Source of the DNA: Azoarcus olearius
GTDB taxonomy: Bacteria; Pseudomonadota; Gammaproteobacteria; Burkholderiales; Rhodocyclaceae
Length of the DNA stretch: 64,000 nt
Assembly (NCBI RefSeq): GCF_001682385.1
Contig: NZ_CP016210.1
Location: 682,001 to 746,000 of the forward strand
Direction of reading: 5' to 3'
The position numbers were made by a program, and so were the translations under genes. Below the pieces are notes generated by a model. The model was not told where the DNA came from. It made no database searches and was given only the letters and a program-made list of their open reading frames with translations. This document shows positions 1-9,855 of this stretch, one piece after another (within the stretch, counting starts at the first letter, position 1; each line of letters opens with the position of its first letter).

Positions 1-674
1 TGCTCGTCGATCCAGCGCACGACCTCGCTGTCGTGGCCGAGCAGCAGGATCGCCAGCCCGCGCGGGGCCAGGCGCGGATGGGGCGCGTGGGCGGTGATCA
101 GTGCAGCGATGCGTTCGATTGCCGCTTCGGTATCGGCGTCGTAGCGCAGCAGCGGCGCAGGCGCGCAGGCGCGCGGCAGCGCGTCGGTCAGCGGCGCCAC
201 GCCCTCGCCGCCGGTGGCCACCGTCGCCACCACCGGCACCCCCAGCGCCTCGGCCAGCGCGGCGCTATCCACCGTCACGCCGCGCGCGCTCGCCTCGTCG
301 GTCATGTTCAGCGCCATCACCATCGGTACGCCGAGTTCGGCCAGCAACGCGGTCAGGTTGAGCGTTCGGCGCAGGTTCTTGGCATCGCCCACCTGGATCA
401 GCGTGCGCATGTCCTCCTGCAGCAGCGCGCGCATCGTTGCGCGTTCGTCGTCGCTGCGCGAGGGCAGGGCGAGTACGCCCGGGGTGTCGAGCAGCGAGGC
501 CTCGCGGTCGAAGCGCGGCGTGGCGCGCGCGACTTCGACGGTGGTGCCCGGGTAGTTGGAGACGTTTACATATGTGCCGGTGAGGCGGTGGAACAGGACC
601 GACTTGCCGACATTGGGGTGGCCGACGAGGGCGAAGGTGCGGGCGGGAGACGCTGCGGTGGCGGCAAGGGTCAT
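1..674 (-). CDS. feoB: Ferrous iron transporter FeoB, N-terminal G-domain part (partial)
   Basis: This is the N-terminal part of the inner-membrane Fe(II) transporter FeoB; the gene runs off the left edge, so only about 224 residues are visible. The GTPase domain shows G1 GHPNVGKS near residue 18, the switch segment NVSNYPGTTVEV, G3 LLDTPG and G4 ALNMTD. These are the FeoB versions of the motifs. Translation starts at the ATG at 674. The gene diverges from the TonB-dependent receptor at 907, and a near-palindromic Fur-like site (717-735) lies just upstream, so iron repression is likely. No FeoA gene is visible on the upstream side, where it would be expected if it preceded feoB in an operon. 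The membrane core lies outside the window and cannot be checked. Confidence 0.93.
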   Translation of the reverse strand, partial: MTLAATAASPARTFALVGHPNVGKSVLFHRLTGTYVNVSNYPGTTVEVARATPRFDREASLLDTPGVLALPSRSDDERATMRALLQEDMRTLIQVGDAKNLRRTLNLTALLAELGVPMVMALNMTDEASARGVTVDSAALAEALGVPVVATVATGGEGVAPLTDALPRACAPAPLLRYDADTEAAIERIAALITAHAPHPRLAPRGLAILLLGHDSEVVRWIDE

Positions 675-716
675 GGCGGGTCAGACGGGCTGTTGTGTCG
701 ATGCGACATTCGTCTC

Positions 717-735
717 AACGAGAACGATTTTCGTT
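717..735 (-). promoter_or_regulatory. Putative Fur box upstream of feoB
   Basis: The sequence aacgagaacgattttcgtt is an inverted repeat pairing at 7 of 9 positions around a central base, close to the Fur pattern of AT-rich arms. It lies about 43 bp upstream of the feoB start codon on the minus strand. Fur control is inferred from similarity and gene function. Confidence 0.6.
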
Positions 736-757
736 TGTAACGAAGTTTGTTTGTGCA

Positions 758-772
758 TGATAATTATTATCA
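758..772. promoter_or_regulatory. Perfect 7-1-7 Fur box in the feoB/siderophore-receptor intergenic region
   Basis: TGATAATTATTATCA is a perfect 7-1-7 inverted repeat, the classic Fur operator layout. It sits between a possible -35 (TTGTGC, 751-756) and -10 (TACTAT, 775-780) reading towards the receptor gene at 907. Bound Fur would therefore block RNA polymerase directly. With the second site at 717-735 it could control both divergent genes. Confidence 0.75.
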
Positions 773-906
773 CTTACTATCCAGTTCGCGTCGAATGTTT
801 CGGTGCACAAAAACCACCGCCGCGATTCGCCCCGAATCAGTAACCCAACAGCCAGCCAGCCTCGCGCAAGCCAGCCAGATTTTTCGACATTCGTATAAGG
901 AACGAC

Positions 907-3105
907 ATGAAGAAGAAACTTGCGCGCAAGCCTGCCGCCCAGGCTGCAGCTGCCCCCGCCCAACCCGTCCGCCTGCTGCCGCTGGGCGCCGCCCTGATGG
1001 CGGGCGGCCTGTCGCTGAGTGCGATGGCCCAGGACACCGCGACCCCGGCCCCGAAGGAGAAGGCGCTGTCGGCCGTGACCGTCAACGCCACCACCGAGGC
1101 GCCGCCGGAAGACGGCTACCGCGCCACCGCCACCCGCGTCGGCAAGACCCTGCAAGATCCGCATGATGTGCCGCAAGCGATCACCACGGTGACCCGCTCG
1201 CTGATGGAAGAGCAGCAGGTCGGTTCGCTGAAGGAAGCGCTGCGCAACGTCTCCGGCCTCACCTTCAACGCTGCCGAAGGCGGCCGCTCCGGCGACAACA
1301 TGATGCTGCGCGGCTTCTACACCTACGGCGACATCTACCTCGACGGCATCCGCGACACCGCCCAGTACAACCGCGAAACCTTCAATCTGGAGCAGGTCGA
1401 CGTGCTGCGCGGCGCGGCGGCGATGCTGTTCGGCCGCGGCCAGGCCGGCGGCGTGATCAACCAGGTGTCGAAGACGCCGATGCTGGTCGATCGCAACCGC
1501 GTCACCGGCAGCGTCGGCACCGACGACTACCGCGAACTCACCGGCGACTTCAACAAGGTGCTGGGCGACACCACCGCCGTGCGCCTGAACGTGATGAAGC
1601 GTGACGAAGGCAGCTGGCGCTCCAACCCGGCCACCGGCACCGAGCCCGAAATCCACCGCGAAGGCGCGGCCGCCAGCATCGGTTTCGGCCTCTTCACCGA
1701 CAACGAGCTGATCGTCAGCCACCAGTACCTGCGCACCGACGACAACCCCGATTACGGCATCTCGTTCGACAACGCCACCCACAAGCCGACCAAGCGCTTC
1801 GACGAGAGCGACTTCTGGGGCATCGACCAGAACTTCGACGAAAGCGAGACCAACATCTCGACCGTCACCCACACCTACCGCTTCACCGGCAAGACCCAGC
1901 TGCGCACCCAGCTGCGCTACTCCAACTACAAGCGCGCCTACTGGGCTTCGGCGCCGTCCAACACGGTGGCGCCGTCCGATCGCGGCAACGCGCCCAAGAC
2001 GCGCAAGTCCGATACCGACAACCTGGTGCTGCAGTCGGACTTCAGCACCGAGTTCAACGCGCTCGGCATGAAGCACGAGCTGGTCACCGGCATCGAATAC
2101 CTGCACGAGGATTCGGTGCGCTGGGGTCTGCTCAACCTCGGCACCAACGCGCGTCCGTACTACAGCAGCAGCGTGGTGAACCGCGCCAGCGCGTCGAAGT
2201 ACGAAGGCGACACCTACTCGGTGTATGCGCAGGACAGCATCGAGTTCGTCAAGGACTGGAAGGTCGTGCTCGGCGCCCGCCGCGACTTCATGGATGCCGA
2301 GTACAGCGCGGTCCGCTCGCCTGAACTCAAGTTCAACGAGAACAGCTACCGTGCCGGCCTGTCGTGGCAGCCGAGCGAGTACGCCCACTACTACCTGAGC
2401 TGGAGCGACTCGTTCAGCCCGACCGCCGACCTCTACCAGCTCTCCGGCGGCGAATTCCCGCCCGAGCGTTCCGACGTGGTCGAACTCGGCGCCAAGTTCA
2501 TGTTCTTCGAAGGCGATCTCGCCTTCCGCACCGCGCTGTACCGCGCCACGAAGGACTGGGAACGCAACAACGACCTCGAGTCCACCGCGTCCATCCTGAC
2601 CCGCAAGCGTCGCACCGACGGTCTCGAGTTCGAACTTGCCGGCCGCATCACCGACAAGTGGGAAGTGTTCGCCGGCCTCGCGCTGATGGACTCCGAGATC
2701 CTGAAGGTGGCGGTGAACCGCAACGCCACCACGGGCGTCGTCACCTCGGCCAACCCCAACTTCAAGGGCGAGCGCGCGCGCAACACGCCGACCTACACCT
2801 TCAACTTCTGGTCGACCTACGCGCTGGGCAACGGCTGGAAGGTGGGCGGCGGCGCCGAAGGCAAGGGCGAACGCTACGGCTACAACCCGTCCGCCGGCGG
2901 CACCGCGGCGTTCAACCCGAACAAGGCGCCGGCCTACGTGCGCTGGGACGCGATGGTGGCCTACGAGCAGCCGAAGTGGGCGGTGCGCCTGAACCTGCGC
3001 AACCTGTTCGACGAGGTCTATTACGATGCGATCTACGACAACGGCGGCTTTACGGTCCCCGGCACGCGTCGCTCGGCCATCCTGACCACCGAGTTCAAGT
3101 TCTGA
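907..3105 (+). CDS. TonB-dependent siderophore receptor (Fiu/catecholate type)
   Basis: This is an outer-membrane TonB-dependent receptor of 732 residues, probably importing a ferric, catechol-like siderophore. A long N-terminus (about 40 residues, cleavage after AMA) is followed by a possible TonB box (LSAVTVNA). The plug domain has DVPQAITTVTRSLM and the segment VLRGAAAMLFGRGQAGG near residue 170. A beta-barrel of repeated aromatic strands ends in the terminal Phe of TTEFKF. The length fits the family. The start at 907 follows taaggaacgac. The PiuC-type dioxygenase gene lies 76 bp downstream, the pairing typical of Fiu/PiuA receptors, and a perfect Fur box lies upstream. A GC hairpin (3121-3127 with 3147-3153) sits between the two genes. 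The exact siderophore cannot be read from sequence. Confidence 0.93.
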   Translation: MKKKLARKPAAQAAAAPAQPVRLLPLGAALMAGGLSLSAMAQDTATPAPKEKALSAVTVNATTEAPPEDGYRATATRVGKTLQDPHDVPQAITTVTRSLMEEQQVGSLKEALRNVSGLTFNAAEGGRSGDNMMLRGFYTYGDIYLDGIRDTAQYNRETFNLEQVDVLRGAAAMLFGRGQAGGVINQVSKTPMLVDRNRVTGSVGTDDYRELTGDFNKVLGDTTAVRLNVMKRDEGSWRSNPATGTEPEIHREGAAASIGFGLFTDNELIVSHQYLRTDDNPDYGISFDNATHKPTKRFDESDFWGIDQNFDESETNISTVTHTYRFTGKTQLRTQLRYSNYKRAYWASAPSNTVAPSDRGNAPKTRKSDTDNLVLQSDFSTEFNALGMKHELVTGIEYLHEDSVRWGLLNLGTNARPYYSSSVVNRASASKYEGDTYSVYAQDSIEFVKDWKVVLGARRDFMDAEYSAVRSPELKFNENSYRAGLSWQPSEYAHYYLSWSDSFSPTADLYQLSGGEFPPERSDVVELGAKFMFFEGDLAFRTALYRATKDWERNNDLESTASILTRKRRTDGLEFELAGRITDKWEVFAGLALMDSEILKVAVNRNATTGVVTSANPNFKGERARNTPTYTFNFWSTYALGNGWKVGGGAEGKGERYGYNPSAGGTAAFNPNKAPAYVRWDAMVAYEQPKWAVRLNLRNLFDEVYYDAIYDNGGFTVPGTRRSAILTTEFKF

Positions 3106-3181
3106 TCCATCCCTGCATCACCCGCGGTGCCGCCCTCAGTGGCGCGCCGCGGGCGTTTCACCCCACCCTGCCGGAGGCTGC

Positions 3182-3865
3182 ATGCTGATCACGATCGACG
3201 ACGTCCTGAGCCCCGAGGAGCTGGCACAGGCGCGCAAGCTGATCGCGGCCTCGCGCTGGGTCAGCGGCCATGTCACTGCCGGCCCGCAGGCGCTTTATTC
3301 CAAGAACAACGAGCAACTGCCGGAAGATGCCGAGCATCTGCCCGCGCTGCGCCGCCTCATCCTCGGTGCGCTCAACCGCAACCCGCTGTTCTTCGCCGCG
3401 GCGCTGCCGCTGCGCGTGCTCACGCCCTTCTTCAACCGCTACGCCGGCGACAGCAACCACTACGGTTACCACACCGACAACGCGATGCGGCTGGCGCCCG
3501 AAGGCGGCTATGTGCGCGCCGATGTCTCGGCCACCGTGTTCCTGTCCGACCCGGAGGAATACGAAGGCGGCGTGCTGACCATCGCCGACACTTTCGGCAC
3601 CCACGGCGTCAAGCTCAAGGCCGGCAGCGCGGTGGTGTATCCGTCCTCGTCCATCCACCAGGTCACGCCGGTCACGGCCGGCGCGCGCGTGGCGTGCTTC
3701 ATGTTCATGCAGAGCATGGTGCGCGACGCCCACCAGCGCCGCCTGCTGTTCGACATGGACATGGCGCTGCTGCAACTGCGCCAGAGTGTCGGGGAGGACA
3801 ACGACGCCGTCGTGCGCCTCACCGGCACCTATCACAACCTGCTGCGCCTGTGGGCCGATGCCTGA
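3182..3865 (+). CDS. PiuC/YbiX-family Fe(II)/2-oxoglutarate dioxygenase
   Basis: A 227-residue protein of the PKHD-type Fe(II)/2OG hydroxylase family (PiuC, YbiX). The iron site is visible as HTD in YGYHTDNAMR near residue 100 and the second His in SSSIHQVTPV, followed by the conserved Arg (AGARVACF). The family is regularly encoded beside catecholate siderophore receptors and is thought to act in iron release or siderophore processing; its true substrate is not established. The start is the ATG at 3182, preceded by ccggaggctgc, a good ribosome site. The stop overlaps the next gene's start by 8 nt, which suggests translational coupling. Confidence 0.92.
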   Translation: MLITIDDVLSPEELAQARKLIAASRWVSGHVTAGPQALYSKNNEQLPEDAEHLPALRRLILGALNRNPLFFAAALPLRVLTPFFNRYAGDSNHYGYHTDNAMRLAPEGGYVRADVSATVFLSDPEEYEGGVLTIADTFGTHGVKLKAGSAVVYPSSSIHQVTPVTAGARVACFMFMQSMVRDAHQRRLLFDMDMALLQLRQSVGEDNDAVVRLTGTYHNLLRLWADA

Positions 3866-4979
3866 GGCCGGCAAGCCCGCCCAGCGCCTTGCCGCCATCC
3901 CGCGCGAGATCGCGGCGGTCGTCGACTACGAGCGTTTCTCGCGCGCCTGCCTGGACGACAACGCCTGGGCTTATCTGCACAGCGCCGCCGCCGACGAGCT
4001 GAGCTGGCGCTGGAACCGCGAGGCCTACGACCGCCTGCGCATCCTGCCGCGCGTGCTGCGCGACGTCACTGCCGGCCACACCCGCTGCAGCCTGCCCGGG
4101 CTGGAGCTGGCCCACCCCATCCTGCTGGCGCCGGTGGCCTGGCAGAAGCTGTTCCATCCCGATGGTGAGCGCGCCAGCGCCTATGCCGCGGCGGCGCTCG
4201 ACACCGGCCTGGTGCTGAGCACGCTGTCCAGTTACACGCTGGAAGAGGTCGCCGCGGTCGGCGCCGGGCCGCGCTGGTTCCAGCTCTACCTGCAGCCGGA
4301 CCGCGGCGTGTCGCGCGCGCTGGTCGAGCGTGCCGAGCGTGCCGGCTACAGCGGCATCGTGTTCACCATCGACGCGCCGCTCAATGGCGTGCGCAACCGC
4401 GAACACCGCGCCGGCTTCCAGCTGCCGCCGGGCATCGATTCCGCCAACCTGCGCGGCGCGCCTGCGCCCGTGCGGCCGGCGCTGGGCGAGCACGACAGCG
4501 CGGTGTTCCAGGGCCTGATGCGCGAGGCGCCAACCTGGCGGGACGTCGAATGGCTGTCCGGGATCACCCGGCTGCCGGTCATTCTGAAAGGCGTATTGCA
4601 TCCGGAGGATGCCCGCATCGCCGCCGATCTCGGCGCCGCCGGGCTCATCGTCTCCAACCACGGCGGCCGCACGCTGGACACGCTGCCGCCGGCGCTGGAG
4701 ATGTTGCCGGCGATGGCCGATGCCGTCGGCGACCGCGTTGCGCTGCTGCTCGACGGCGGTATCCGCCGCGGCAGCGATGTGTTCAAGGCGATCGCGCTCG
4801 GTGCGCGCGCGGTGCTGGTGGGGCGCGGCTATATCCACGCACTCGCCGCCGCCGGACCGCTCGGCGTCGCCCACGTCATCCGCCTGCTGCGCGACGAGCT
4901 GGAAGTGGCGATGGCGCTCGCCGGCTGCGCGACGCTGGCGGACATCGGGCCGCAGGCGCTGCTGGCGGCCCCGCGCTGA
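3858..4979 (+). CDS. FMN-dependent alpha-hydroxy-acid dehydrogenase (LldD/glycolate oxidase family)
   Basis: A 373-residue FMN enzyme of the L-lactate dehydrogenase/glycolate oxidase family, which oxidises alpha-hydroxy acids to alpha-keto acids. Visible motifs are the FMN-binding LLAPVAWQKL, the active-site signature SNHGGRTLD carrying the catalytic His and Arg, and the phosphate-binding LLDGGIRRGSDVFKAIALGA. The start at 3858 was chosen because it gives the family's normal length and overlaps the PiuC stop by 8 nt; an upstream in-frame start (3786) would lie deep inside piuC. Its position behind the receptor and PiuC is unusual and hints at a role with a hydroxy-acid linked to iron uptake, but plain lactate or glycolate oxidation is equally possible. 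Confidence 0.88.
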   Translation: MPEAGKPAQRLAAIPREIAAVVDYERFSRACLDDNAWAYLHSAAADELSWRWNREAYDRLRILPRVLRDVTAGHTRCSLPGLELAHPILLAPVAWQKLFHPDGERASAYAAAALDTGLVLSTLSSYTLEEVAAVGAGPRWFQLYLQPDRGVSRALVERAERAGYSGIVFTIDAPLNGVRNREHRAGFQLPPGIDSANLRGAPAPVRPALGEHDSAVFQGLMREAPTWRDVEWLSGITRLPVILKGVLHPEDARIAADLGAAGLIVSNHGGRTLDTLPPALEMLPAMADAVGDRVALLLDGGIRRGSDVFKAIALGARAVLVGRGYIHALAAAGPLGVAHVIRLLRDELEVAMALAGCATLADIGPQALLAAPR

Positions 4980-4989
4980 GCGGGCTGCC

Positions 4990-6429
4990 TCAGCCGCCCG
5001 CCGCCATCGAGTTCTCCGCCCGCCAGCCGCCCCCGAGCGCCTTGTACAGCCCGACCGCATCGGTCAGCCGCGCCTGGCGCAGCTGGGCGAGCTGGTCCTG
5101 CGCCGAGAACAGCGTGCGCTGGGCGTCCAGCACGGTGAGCAGGTCGGCCGCGCCCTCGCGGTAGCGCAGCTCGGCCAGACGCAGCGCGCGCTGGGCTTCG
5201 GCGAGGATCTCGCGCTGCGCGGCTTCCTGATTGGCGTCGCGGCTGGCGTTGCCGAGCGCGTCTTCCACTTCCTTCAACGCGGTGATGATCGCGCTGCGGT
5301 AGCTCTCGAGCAGTTCGCGCTGGCGCGAGCGGGCGATGTCGACCGCGGCCTGCAGGCGGCCGCCGTCGAAGATGGTCTGCACCAGCGAGGCCGACAGCGA
5401 CACCGTGGTGCCCGGGTCGGCCAGCGACAGCAGCAGGCTGCTGGCCACGCCGCCGCCGGCCGACAGGCTGATGCTGGGCAGCAAGGCGGCGCGCGCCGCG
5501 GCGATGTCGGCGGAGGCGGCGGCCAGGCTGGCTTCCACGCTCGCCAGGTCGGGCCGGCGCAGCAGCAGTTCGGCGGGCAGGCCGGGTGTCACCGTGGGGA
5601 TGGCCAGCGCTTCGAGGCGTTCGAATTCCGGCGCGGCGTCCTGCGGATTGCGGCCGAGCAGGATGGCGAGCGCGGAGCGCGTCTGGCGCACGCTGACCTC
5701 CAGCGGTTCGATCGCAGCGCGCTGGGTGAGCACCGTGGTGCGCTGCTGGCTCACTTCCAGTGCCGACGCGGCCCCGTTGCGGTAGCGCGCCTCGACCACG
5801 CGCAGCACGCGTTCGGCAATCGCCAGGTTCTGGCGTGCGATCTCCAGCCGCTCCTGCAGCGTCAGCAGCTGGAAATAGGTGGTGGCGACGCTCGCGGCGA
5901 GCGACAGGCGCACGCTGTCGCGGTCGTAGCGGGTGGCGTTGAGGCTGGCGCGCGCGCTGCCCACGTTGGCGGCCACGCGGCCCCACAGATCGACCTCGTA
6001 ACTGGCGGAAAGGCCGAGCGAGGTGGTCTTGGTTTCGGTCACCGTGCTCGCGCCGCGGTCGCCGGCGTCGGCGCGGCGCCAGCCGCTGTCGGCGTCGAGC
6101 GTGAGCCACGGGAACAGCGACGCACGCGTCTGGCGCAGCGCGAGTTCGGCCTGGAGCACGCGCTCCGCCTGCACCTGCAGGTCAGGGCTGGCAACCAGCG
6201 CCTCGGCCACCAGCGCGTCCAGTGCCGGCGAGCCGAAGGACTGCCACCAGGTGTCGGGCAGTGGGGTGGCGGCGGCAGGGCCGGGCTGTTCGGTCCACTG
6301 CGCGGGTAGCGGCTGGTCGGGGCGCGCGACCGGTTCGGTGAAGGCGCAGCCGGCGACCAGCGCGGCGAGCAGCACGGGGGCAAGGCGCAGGCGCGCGACG
6401 GAAGCGGTCATGGTGTGTGGAACTGTCAT
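4990..6429 (-). CDS. NodT/OprM-type outer-membrane efflux lipoprotein
   Basis: A 479-residue outer-membrane factor of the RND/ABC efflux type. The N-terminus is a lipoprotein signal ending in the lipobox LVAGC. The body shows the duplicated outer-membrane efflux repeat, including [15 protein letters not shown] near the start, [10 protein letters not shown] and [21 protein letters not shown]. The start at 6429 overlaps the MacB stop as ATGA, indicating coupling; an internal ATG at 6411 would also leave a good signal peptide. It is the third gene of an adaptor, ABC and outer-membrane channel set, so it probably forms the exit duct of that pump. The substrate is unknown. Confidence 0.9.
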   Translation of the reverse strand: MTVPHTMTASVARLRLAPVLLAALVAGCAFTEPVARPDQPLPAQWTEQPGPAAATPLPDTWWQSFGSPALDALVAEALVASPDLQVQAERVLQAELALRQTRASLFPWLTLDADSGWRRADAGDRGASTVTETKTTSLGLSASYEVDLWGRVAANVGSARASLNATRYDRDSVRLSLAASVATTYFQLLTLQERLEIARQNLAIAERVLRVVEARYRNGAASALEVSQQRTTVLTQRAAIEPLEVSVRQTRSALAILLGRNPQDAAPEFERLEALAIPTVTPGLPAELLLRRPDLASVEASLAAASADIAAARAALLPSISLSAGGGVASSLLLSLADPGTTVSLSASLVQTIFDGGRLQAAVDIARSRQRELLESYRSAIITALKEVEDALGNASRDANQEAAQREILAEAQRALRLAELRYREGAADLLTVLDAQRTLFSAQDQLAQLRQARLTDAVGLYKALGGGWRAENSMAAGG

Positions 6430-8396
6430 TCGGAAGCGAGGGCGACCACCGGGTCCAGCCGGGCGGCCTTGCGTGCGGGCAGGTAGCCGAATACCAGACC
6501 GGTGGCGAAGGCGCAGCCGAAGGCGAGCACCACCGGCAGCAGCGAATACTTGATCGGCGTGTCGAACAGCGCGATCACCGCCGCGGTGCCCAGCCCGACG
6601 GCGACACCGATGAGGCCGCCGAGCGCGGACACCACCAGCGCCTCGATCAGGAACTGCTGCAGGATGTTCTTCATGCGCGCGCCGGTGGCCATGCGGATGC
6701 CGATCTCGCGGGTGCGCTCGGTGACCGACACCAGCATGATGTTCATGACGCCGATGCCGCCCACCAGCAGCGAGATCGCCGCCACCGTGCCGAGCAGGAT
6801 CGTGAGCGTGTTCTGGGTGGCCGACACGGTGTCGATCACCGAGGCCATGTTGCGGATCTGGAAGTCCTCGACGCCGTGGCGCGCGAGCAGCAGCTGGCTG
6901 ACCTCGTTCTGCGTCGCGTCGATGCGGGAGACGTCCTCCACCGCGACGGTGACGTTGCGCAGGTAGCGCTGGCCGGTCACCCGCAGGCTGCCGGTGGTGA
7001 AGGGCACAAAGACGATGTCGTCCTGGTCCTGGCCCCAGGGCGTGGCGCCCTTGGGACTCATCACGCCGATGACCTGGAAGGGGATGTTGTTCACCAGCAC
7101 GTACTGGCCGATCGGGTCGACGCCCGGGAACAGCGCGCCCGCGGTGGTCTGGCCGAGCACCGCGACGGTGGCGTAGCGCGCCTCGTCCTCGGCGCTGAAG
7201 AAGGTGCCGCTCGCCACCGGCCAGTTGCGCGCGACCCCGTAGTTCCAGGAGGTGGCATTGGCGGTGGTGCGCTGGTCGGTGTTGTCCGCCCGCAGGGTGA
7301 CGCTGGCGCTCTGTTCCGGCACCGAGGCGAGCACGTTGGGCAGCTCGGCGATCGCGCGCACGTCCTCGATCACCAGCGTGGCGGTGGTTTCGCGCCCGCG
7401 CTGGTTGGGCGCGCCGGGACGCACGGTGAGCAGGTTGGTGCCCATCGCGCTGATCTGGTCCACCACCTTGGCCTTGGCGCCGTCGCCGATCGCCAGCATC
7501 GCGATCACCGAAGCGACGCCGATGACGATGCCGAGCAGGGTCAGCGCCGAGCGGAACAGGTTGGCACGCAGCGCGCGCAGCGCGGTGCGGGTGGCTTCGA
7601 CCAGGTCCGACATCGACGAGGTGCGGTCCACATGCGGAGCGAAGTCGGGCTCCGGCCCCTGCGGCTTGCTCGGGCCGGGGTCGGCGACGATGTGGCCGTC
7701 GCGGATTTCGATGATACGCTGGGCCATCTCGGCCACTTCGCGCGCATGGGTGATCAGGATGATGGTGTGGCCTTCGGCGGAGAGCTGGCGCAGCAGCTTC
7801 ATCACCTCTTCGCCGCTCCTGCTGTCGAGCGCGCCGGTGGGCTCGTCGGCGAGGATGATGCGGCCGCCGTTCATCAGCGCACGCGCGATCGACACGCGCT
7901 GCTGCTGGCCGCCGGAGAGCTGGCTGGGGCGGTGGTGGCTGCGCTCGCCGAGGCCGAGCGAGGCGAGCAGCTGCTCGGCGCGCGCGTGGCGCTCGGCGGG
8001 CGGCATGCCGGAATACACCGCCGGCACCTCGACGTTCTCGCGTGCGCTGGCGCCGCCGAGCAGGTTGTAGCTCTGGAACACGAAGCCGAAGGCCTCGCGG
8101 CGCAGGCGGGCGAGTTCGTCGCGGTCGAAACCGGCAACGTCTTCGCCCATGAAGCGGTAGGTGCCGCTGCTCGGCCGGTCCAGGCAACCGAGGATGTTCA
8201 TCAGCGTCGATTTGCCCGAACCCGAGGCGCCGACGATGGCGACGAACTCGCCCGGGTAGATGGTGAGGTCGATGCCGTGCAGAACCCGCGTCTCGATCTC
8301 GCCGTTGCGGAAGCTGCGCGTGATGCCGGCGAGTTCGATCAGCGGCGTTCCCGCTCCGGTACTGCTGGCCGAGGGGGAGAAGGCTTCGCGCTTCAT
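6426..8396 (-). CDS. macB: MacB-type ABC transporter, fused ATPase and permease
   Basis: A 656-residue MacB-like protein. The N-terminal ATPase has Walker [10 protein letters not shown], signature LSGGQQQR and Walker [14 protein letters not shown]. It is followed by a first membrane helix near residue 275-300, a large periplasmic domain, and three C-terminal helices with the FtsX motif [15 protein letters not shown]. MacB mechanotransmission pumps export antibiotics, peptides or lipids from the periplasm through an adaptor and a TolC-like channel. Both neighbours overlap it by 4 nt (ATGA), so the three genes form one operon. The family is broad and also includes siderophore exporters, which would fit the iron genes on both sides, but that is inference. 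Confidence 0.92.
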   Translation of the reverse strand: MKREAFSPSASSTGAGTPLIELAGITRSFRNGEIETRVLHGIDLTIYPGEFVAIVGASGSGKSTLMNILGCLDRPSSGTYRFMGEDVAGFDRDELARLRREAFGFVFQSYNLLGGASARENVEVPAVYSGMPPAERHARAEQLLASLGLGERSHHRPSQLSGGQQQRVSIARALMNGGRIILADEPTGALDSRSGEEVMKLLRQLSAEGHTIILITHAREVAEMAQRIIEIRDGHIVADPGPSKPQGPEPDFAPHVDRTSSMSDLVEATRTALRALRANLFRSALTLLGIVIGVASVIAMLAIGDGAKAKVVDQISAMGTNLLTVRPGAPNQRGRETTATLVIEDVRAIAELPNVLASVPEQSASVTLRADNTDQRTTANATSWNYGVARNWPVASGTFFSAEDEARYATVAVLGQTTAGALFPGVDPIGQYVLVNNIPFQVIGVMSPKGATPWGQDQDDIVFVPFTTGSLRVTGQRYLRNVTVAVEDVSRIDATQNEVSQLLLARHGVEDFQIRNMASVIDTVSATQNTLTILLGTVAAISLLVGGIGVMNIMLVSVTERTREIGIRMATGARMKNILQQFLIEALVVSALGGLIGVAVGLGTAAVIALFDTPIKYSLLPVVLAFGCAFATGLVFGYLPARKAARLDPVVALASE

Positions 8397-9544
8397 AGGC
8401 GGGGCGGCGGTCCCTGACGGTTGCTGGTGGTCGATGCAGCGGGTGCGGGTGCGCTCAGCAGGCCGGCGACCACGCGCTCGCCTTCCTGCAGCCCGTCCAG
8501 CACCTGAGCCTGGACGCGGTTGGATACGCCGATCTGCACCTCGCGTTCCTCCAGCGTGTTGTCGGCGCGCAGCACCTTGACCGTGGCCCGGCGCGGGCCG
8601 TTCCCGCGGGCGGCGCCGGCGAGTGCGCCGCCCGCGGCGGGTTGCGCTCCGGCGCGCGGACCGCGCGCGCCCTGCGATACCGCCGCGAGCGGAATCTGCA
8701 GCACGTCCTTGGCCTGGGCGACGATGAAGAACACCTGGGCGGTCATCTGCGTCATCAACAGGTTGTCGTCGTTGGGAACGTCGAACAGCGCGTTGTACAG
8801 CACCACGTTGTTGGTCACCGTGGGCGTCGGTTCGATCTTGTCCAGCTTGCCGTACCAGCGCTTGCCGTGGCCGCCCAGCGTGGTGAAATAGGCCGCCATG
8901 CCGAGCTTGAGACGGCTCACATCGGCTTCGGACACCTGGGTCTGCACGGTCATCGTCGTCAGGTCGGCGACGCGCAGGATGGTCGGCGCCGACTGGTTGG
9001 TGTTCAGCGTCTGGCCCTGGCGGGCGGTGATCGAGACCACGGTGCCGGTCATCGGCGACATGATGCGGGCGTACTGCAGGTTGGCCTCGTCGCCGCGCAG
9101 CGTCGATTCGTACTGCTCGATCTGCGCGCGCAGCGCTTCGAGCTGCGCCTCGGCCGACTTCAGCGTGGCCTCGGCGGTCTGCAGCGTTTCGGTGGTGGTG
9201 GCGTCCTCCGCCATCAGCGCGGTCTGGCGCTTGAACTGCACCTGCGCGAGGGCGACTTGGGCCTCGCGCTCCTTCAGCTGGGCACGCAGGTTACGCAGCT
9301 GGGCGCGCGAGGCATCCACCTTGGAAAGGTAAACGGTGGAGTCGATCTCGCCGAGCAGGTCGCCGTTCTTGACCAGCGAGCCGACCTCGACGTGGATCTT
9401 CTTCAGCTGTCCGGAAACCTGCGCGCCGACGTCGACATACTCGCGCGGCTGCAGCGTTCCGGTAGCGGTCACCACGTCCTCGATGTCTCCGCGGCTGACG
9501 GTGGCGAACTGGTAGAGCGCCGTGGGATCGCCGTTGCCGAACAA
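8393..9544 (-). CDS. macA: MacA-type periplasmic adaptor (HlyD family), 5' end apparently frameshifted
   Basis: A membrane-fusion adaptor with the beta-barrel and lipoyl halves ([37 protein letters not shown]), a coiled coil around residues 80-145 and a hexamerisation core typical of MacA. The coordinates use the only canonical in-frame start, a TTG at 9544, but this cuts off an obvious membrane anchor: the same frame upstream reads RRRILIAALGLGALAVGAAF with no ATG, GTG or TTG before a stop at 9649-9647. An ATG at 9650 begins a plausible N-terminus in the adjacent frame. One extra base between 9650 and about 9600, as mutation or sequence error, would explain this. Without the anchor the adaptor would not reach the periplasm. 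Its stop overlaps macB by 4 nt. Confidence 0.8.
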   Translation of the reverse strand: MFGNGDPTALYQFATVSRGDIEDVVTATGTLQPREYVDVGAQVSGQLKKIHVEVGSLVKNGDLLGEIDSTVYLSKVDASRAQLRNLRAQLKEREAQVALAQVQFKRQTALMAEDATTTETLQTAEATLKSAEAQLEALRAQIEQYESTLRGDEANLQYARIMSPMTGTVVSITARQGQTLNTNQSAPTILRVADLTTMTVQTQVSEADVSRLKLGMAAYFTTLGGHGKRWYGKLDKIEPTPTVTNNVVLYNALFDVPNDDNLLMTQMTAQVFFIVAQAKDVLQIPLAAVSQGARGPRAGAQPAAGGALAGAARGNGPRRATVKVLRADNTLEEREVQIGVSNRVQAQVLDGLQEGERVVAGLLSAPAPAASTTSNRQGPPPRL

Positions 9545-9855
9545 TCGGGGCCAGGTGAAGGCGGCGCCGACGGCGAGGGCGCCCAGGCCAAGGGCTGCGA
9601 TGAGGATGCGGCGGCGAAGGCGCGGACGGAGTGGCGGGGTGGGGCGTCATTGCGGGGCGGGGGGCAGGGATGCGAAGAAGGCGGGAGCGTGCGGGATAGC
9701 GGGACCAAGCATAGTCGAGCCCGTGTTGCGGCTGTGTATCGTATTGCAGTCGAGGGGCGTGGCGGCGCGGCCGGCGCCGGCAAGAAAAACGGCGCACACC
9801 GCGATCTGCGGGGTGCGCCGTCGGCGGAGCGAAAGCAGCCGGGAGCAGCCGGGGT
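9545..9855. other. Stretch between the macA-like start and exbD
   Basis: The first part (9545-9650, minus strand) encodes the out-of-frame or start-less membrane anchor of the macA-like adaptor. The rest (9651-9855) holds the exbD terminator hairpin at 9784-9820 and no recognisable gene. Confidence 0.6.
9784..9820 (-). terminator. Intrinsic terminator after exbD
   Basis: On the minus strand CGGCGCAC pairs with GTGCGCCG around a GC-containing loop and is followed by a run of five T. It lies about 36 bp past the exbD stop and would end the hemP-to-exbD transcription block before the efflux operon. Confidence 0.75.

Noticed and set aside
715-2388. 557-residue minus-strand frame opposite the siderophore receptor
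   Set aside because: No domain; it runs opposite a full TonB-dependent receptor and through the Fur-box region.
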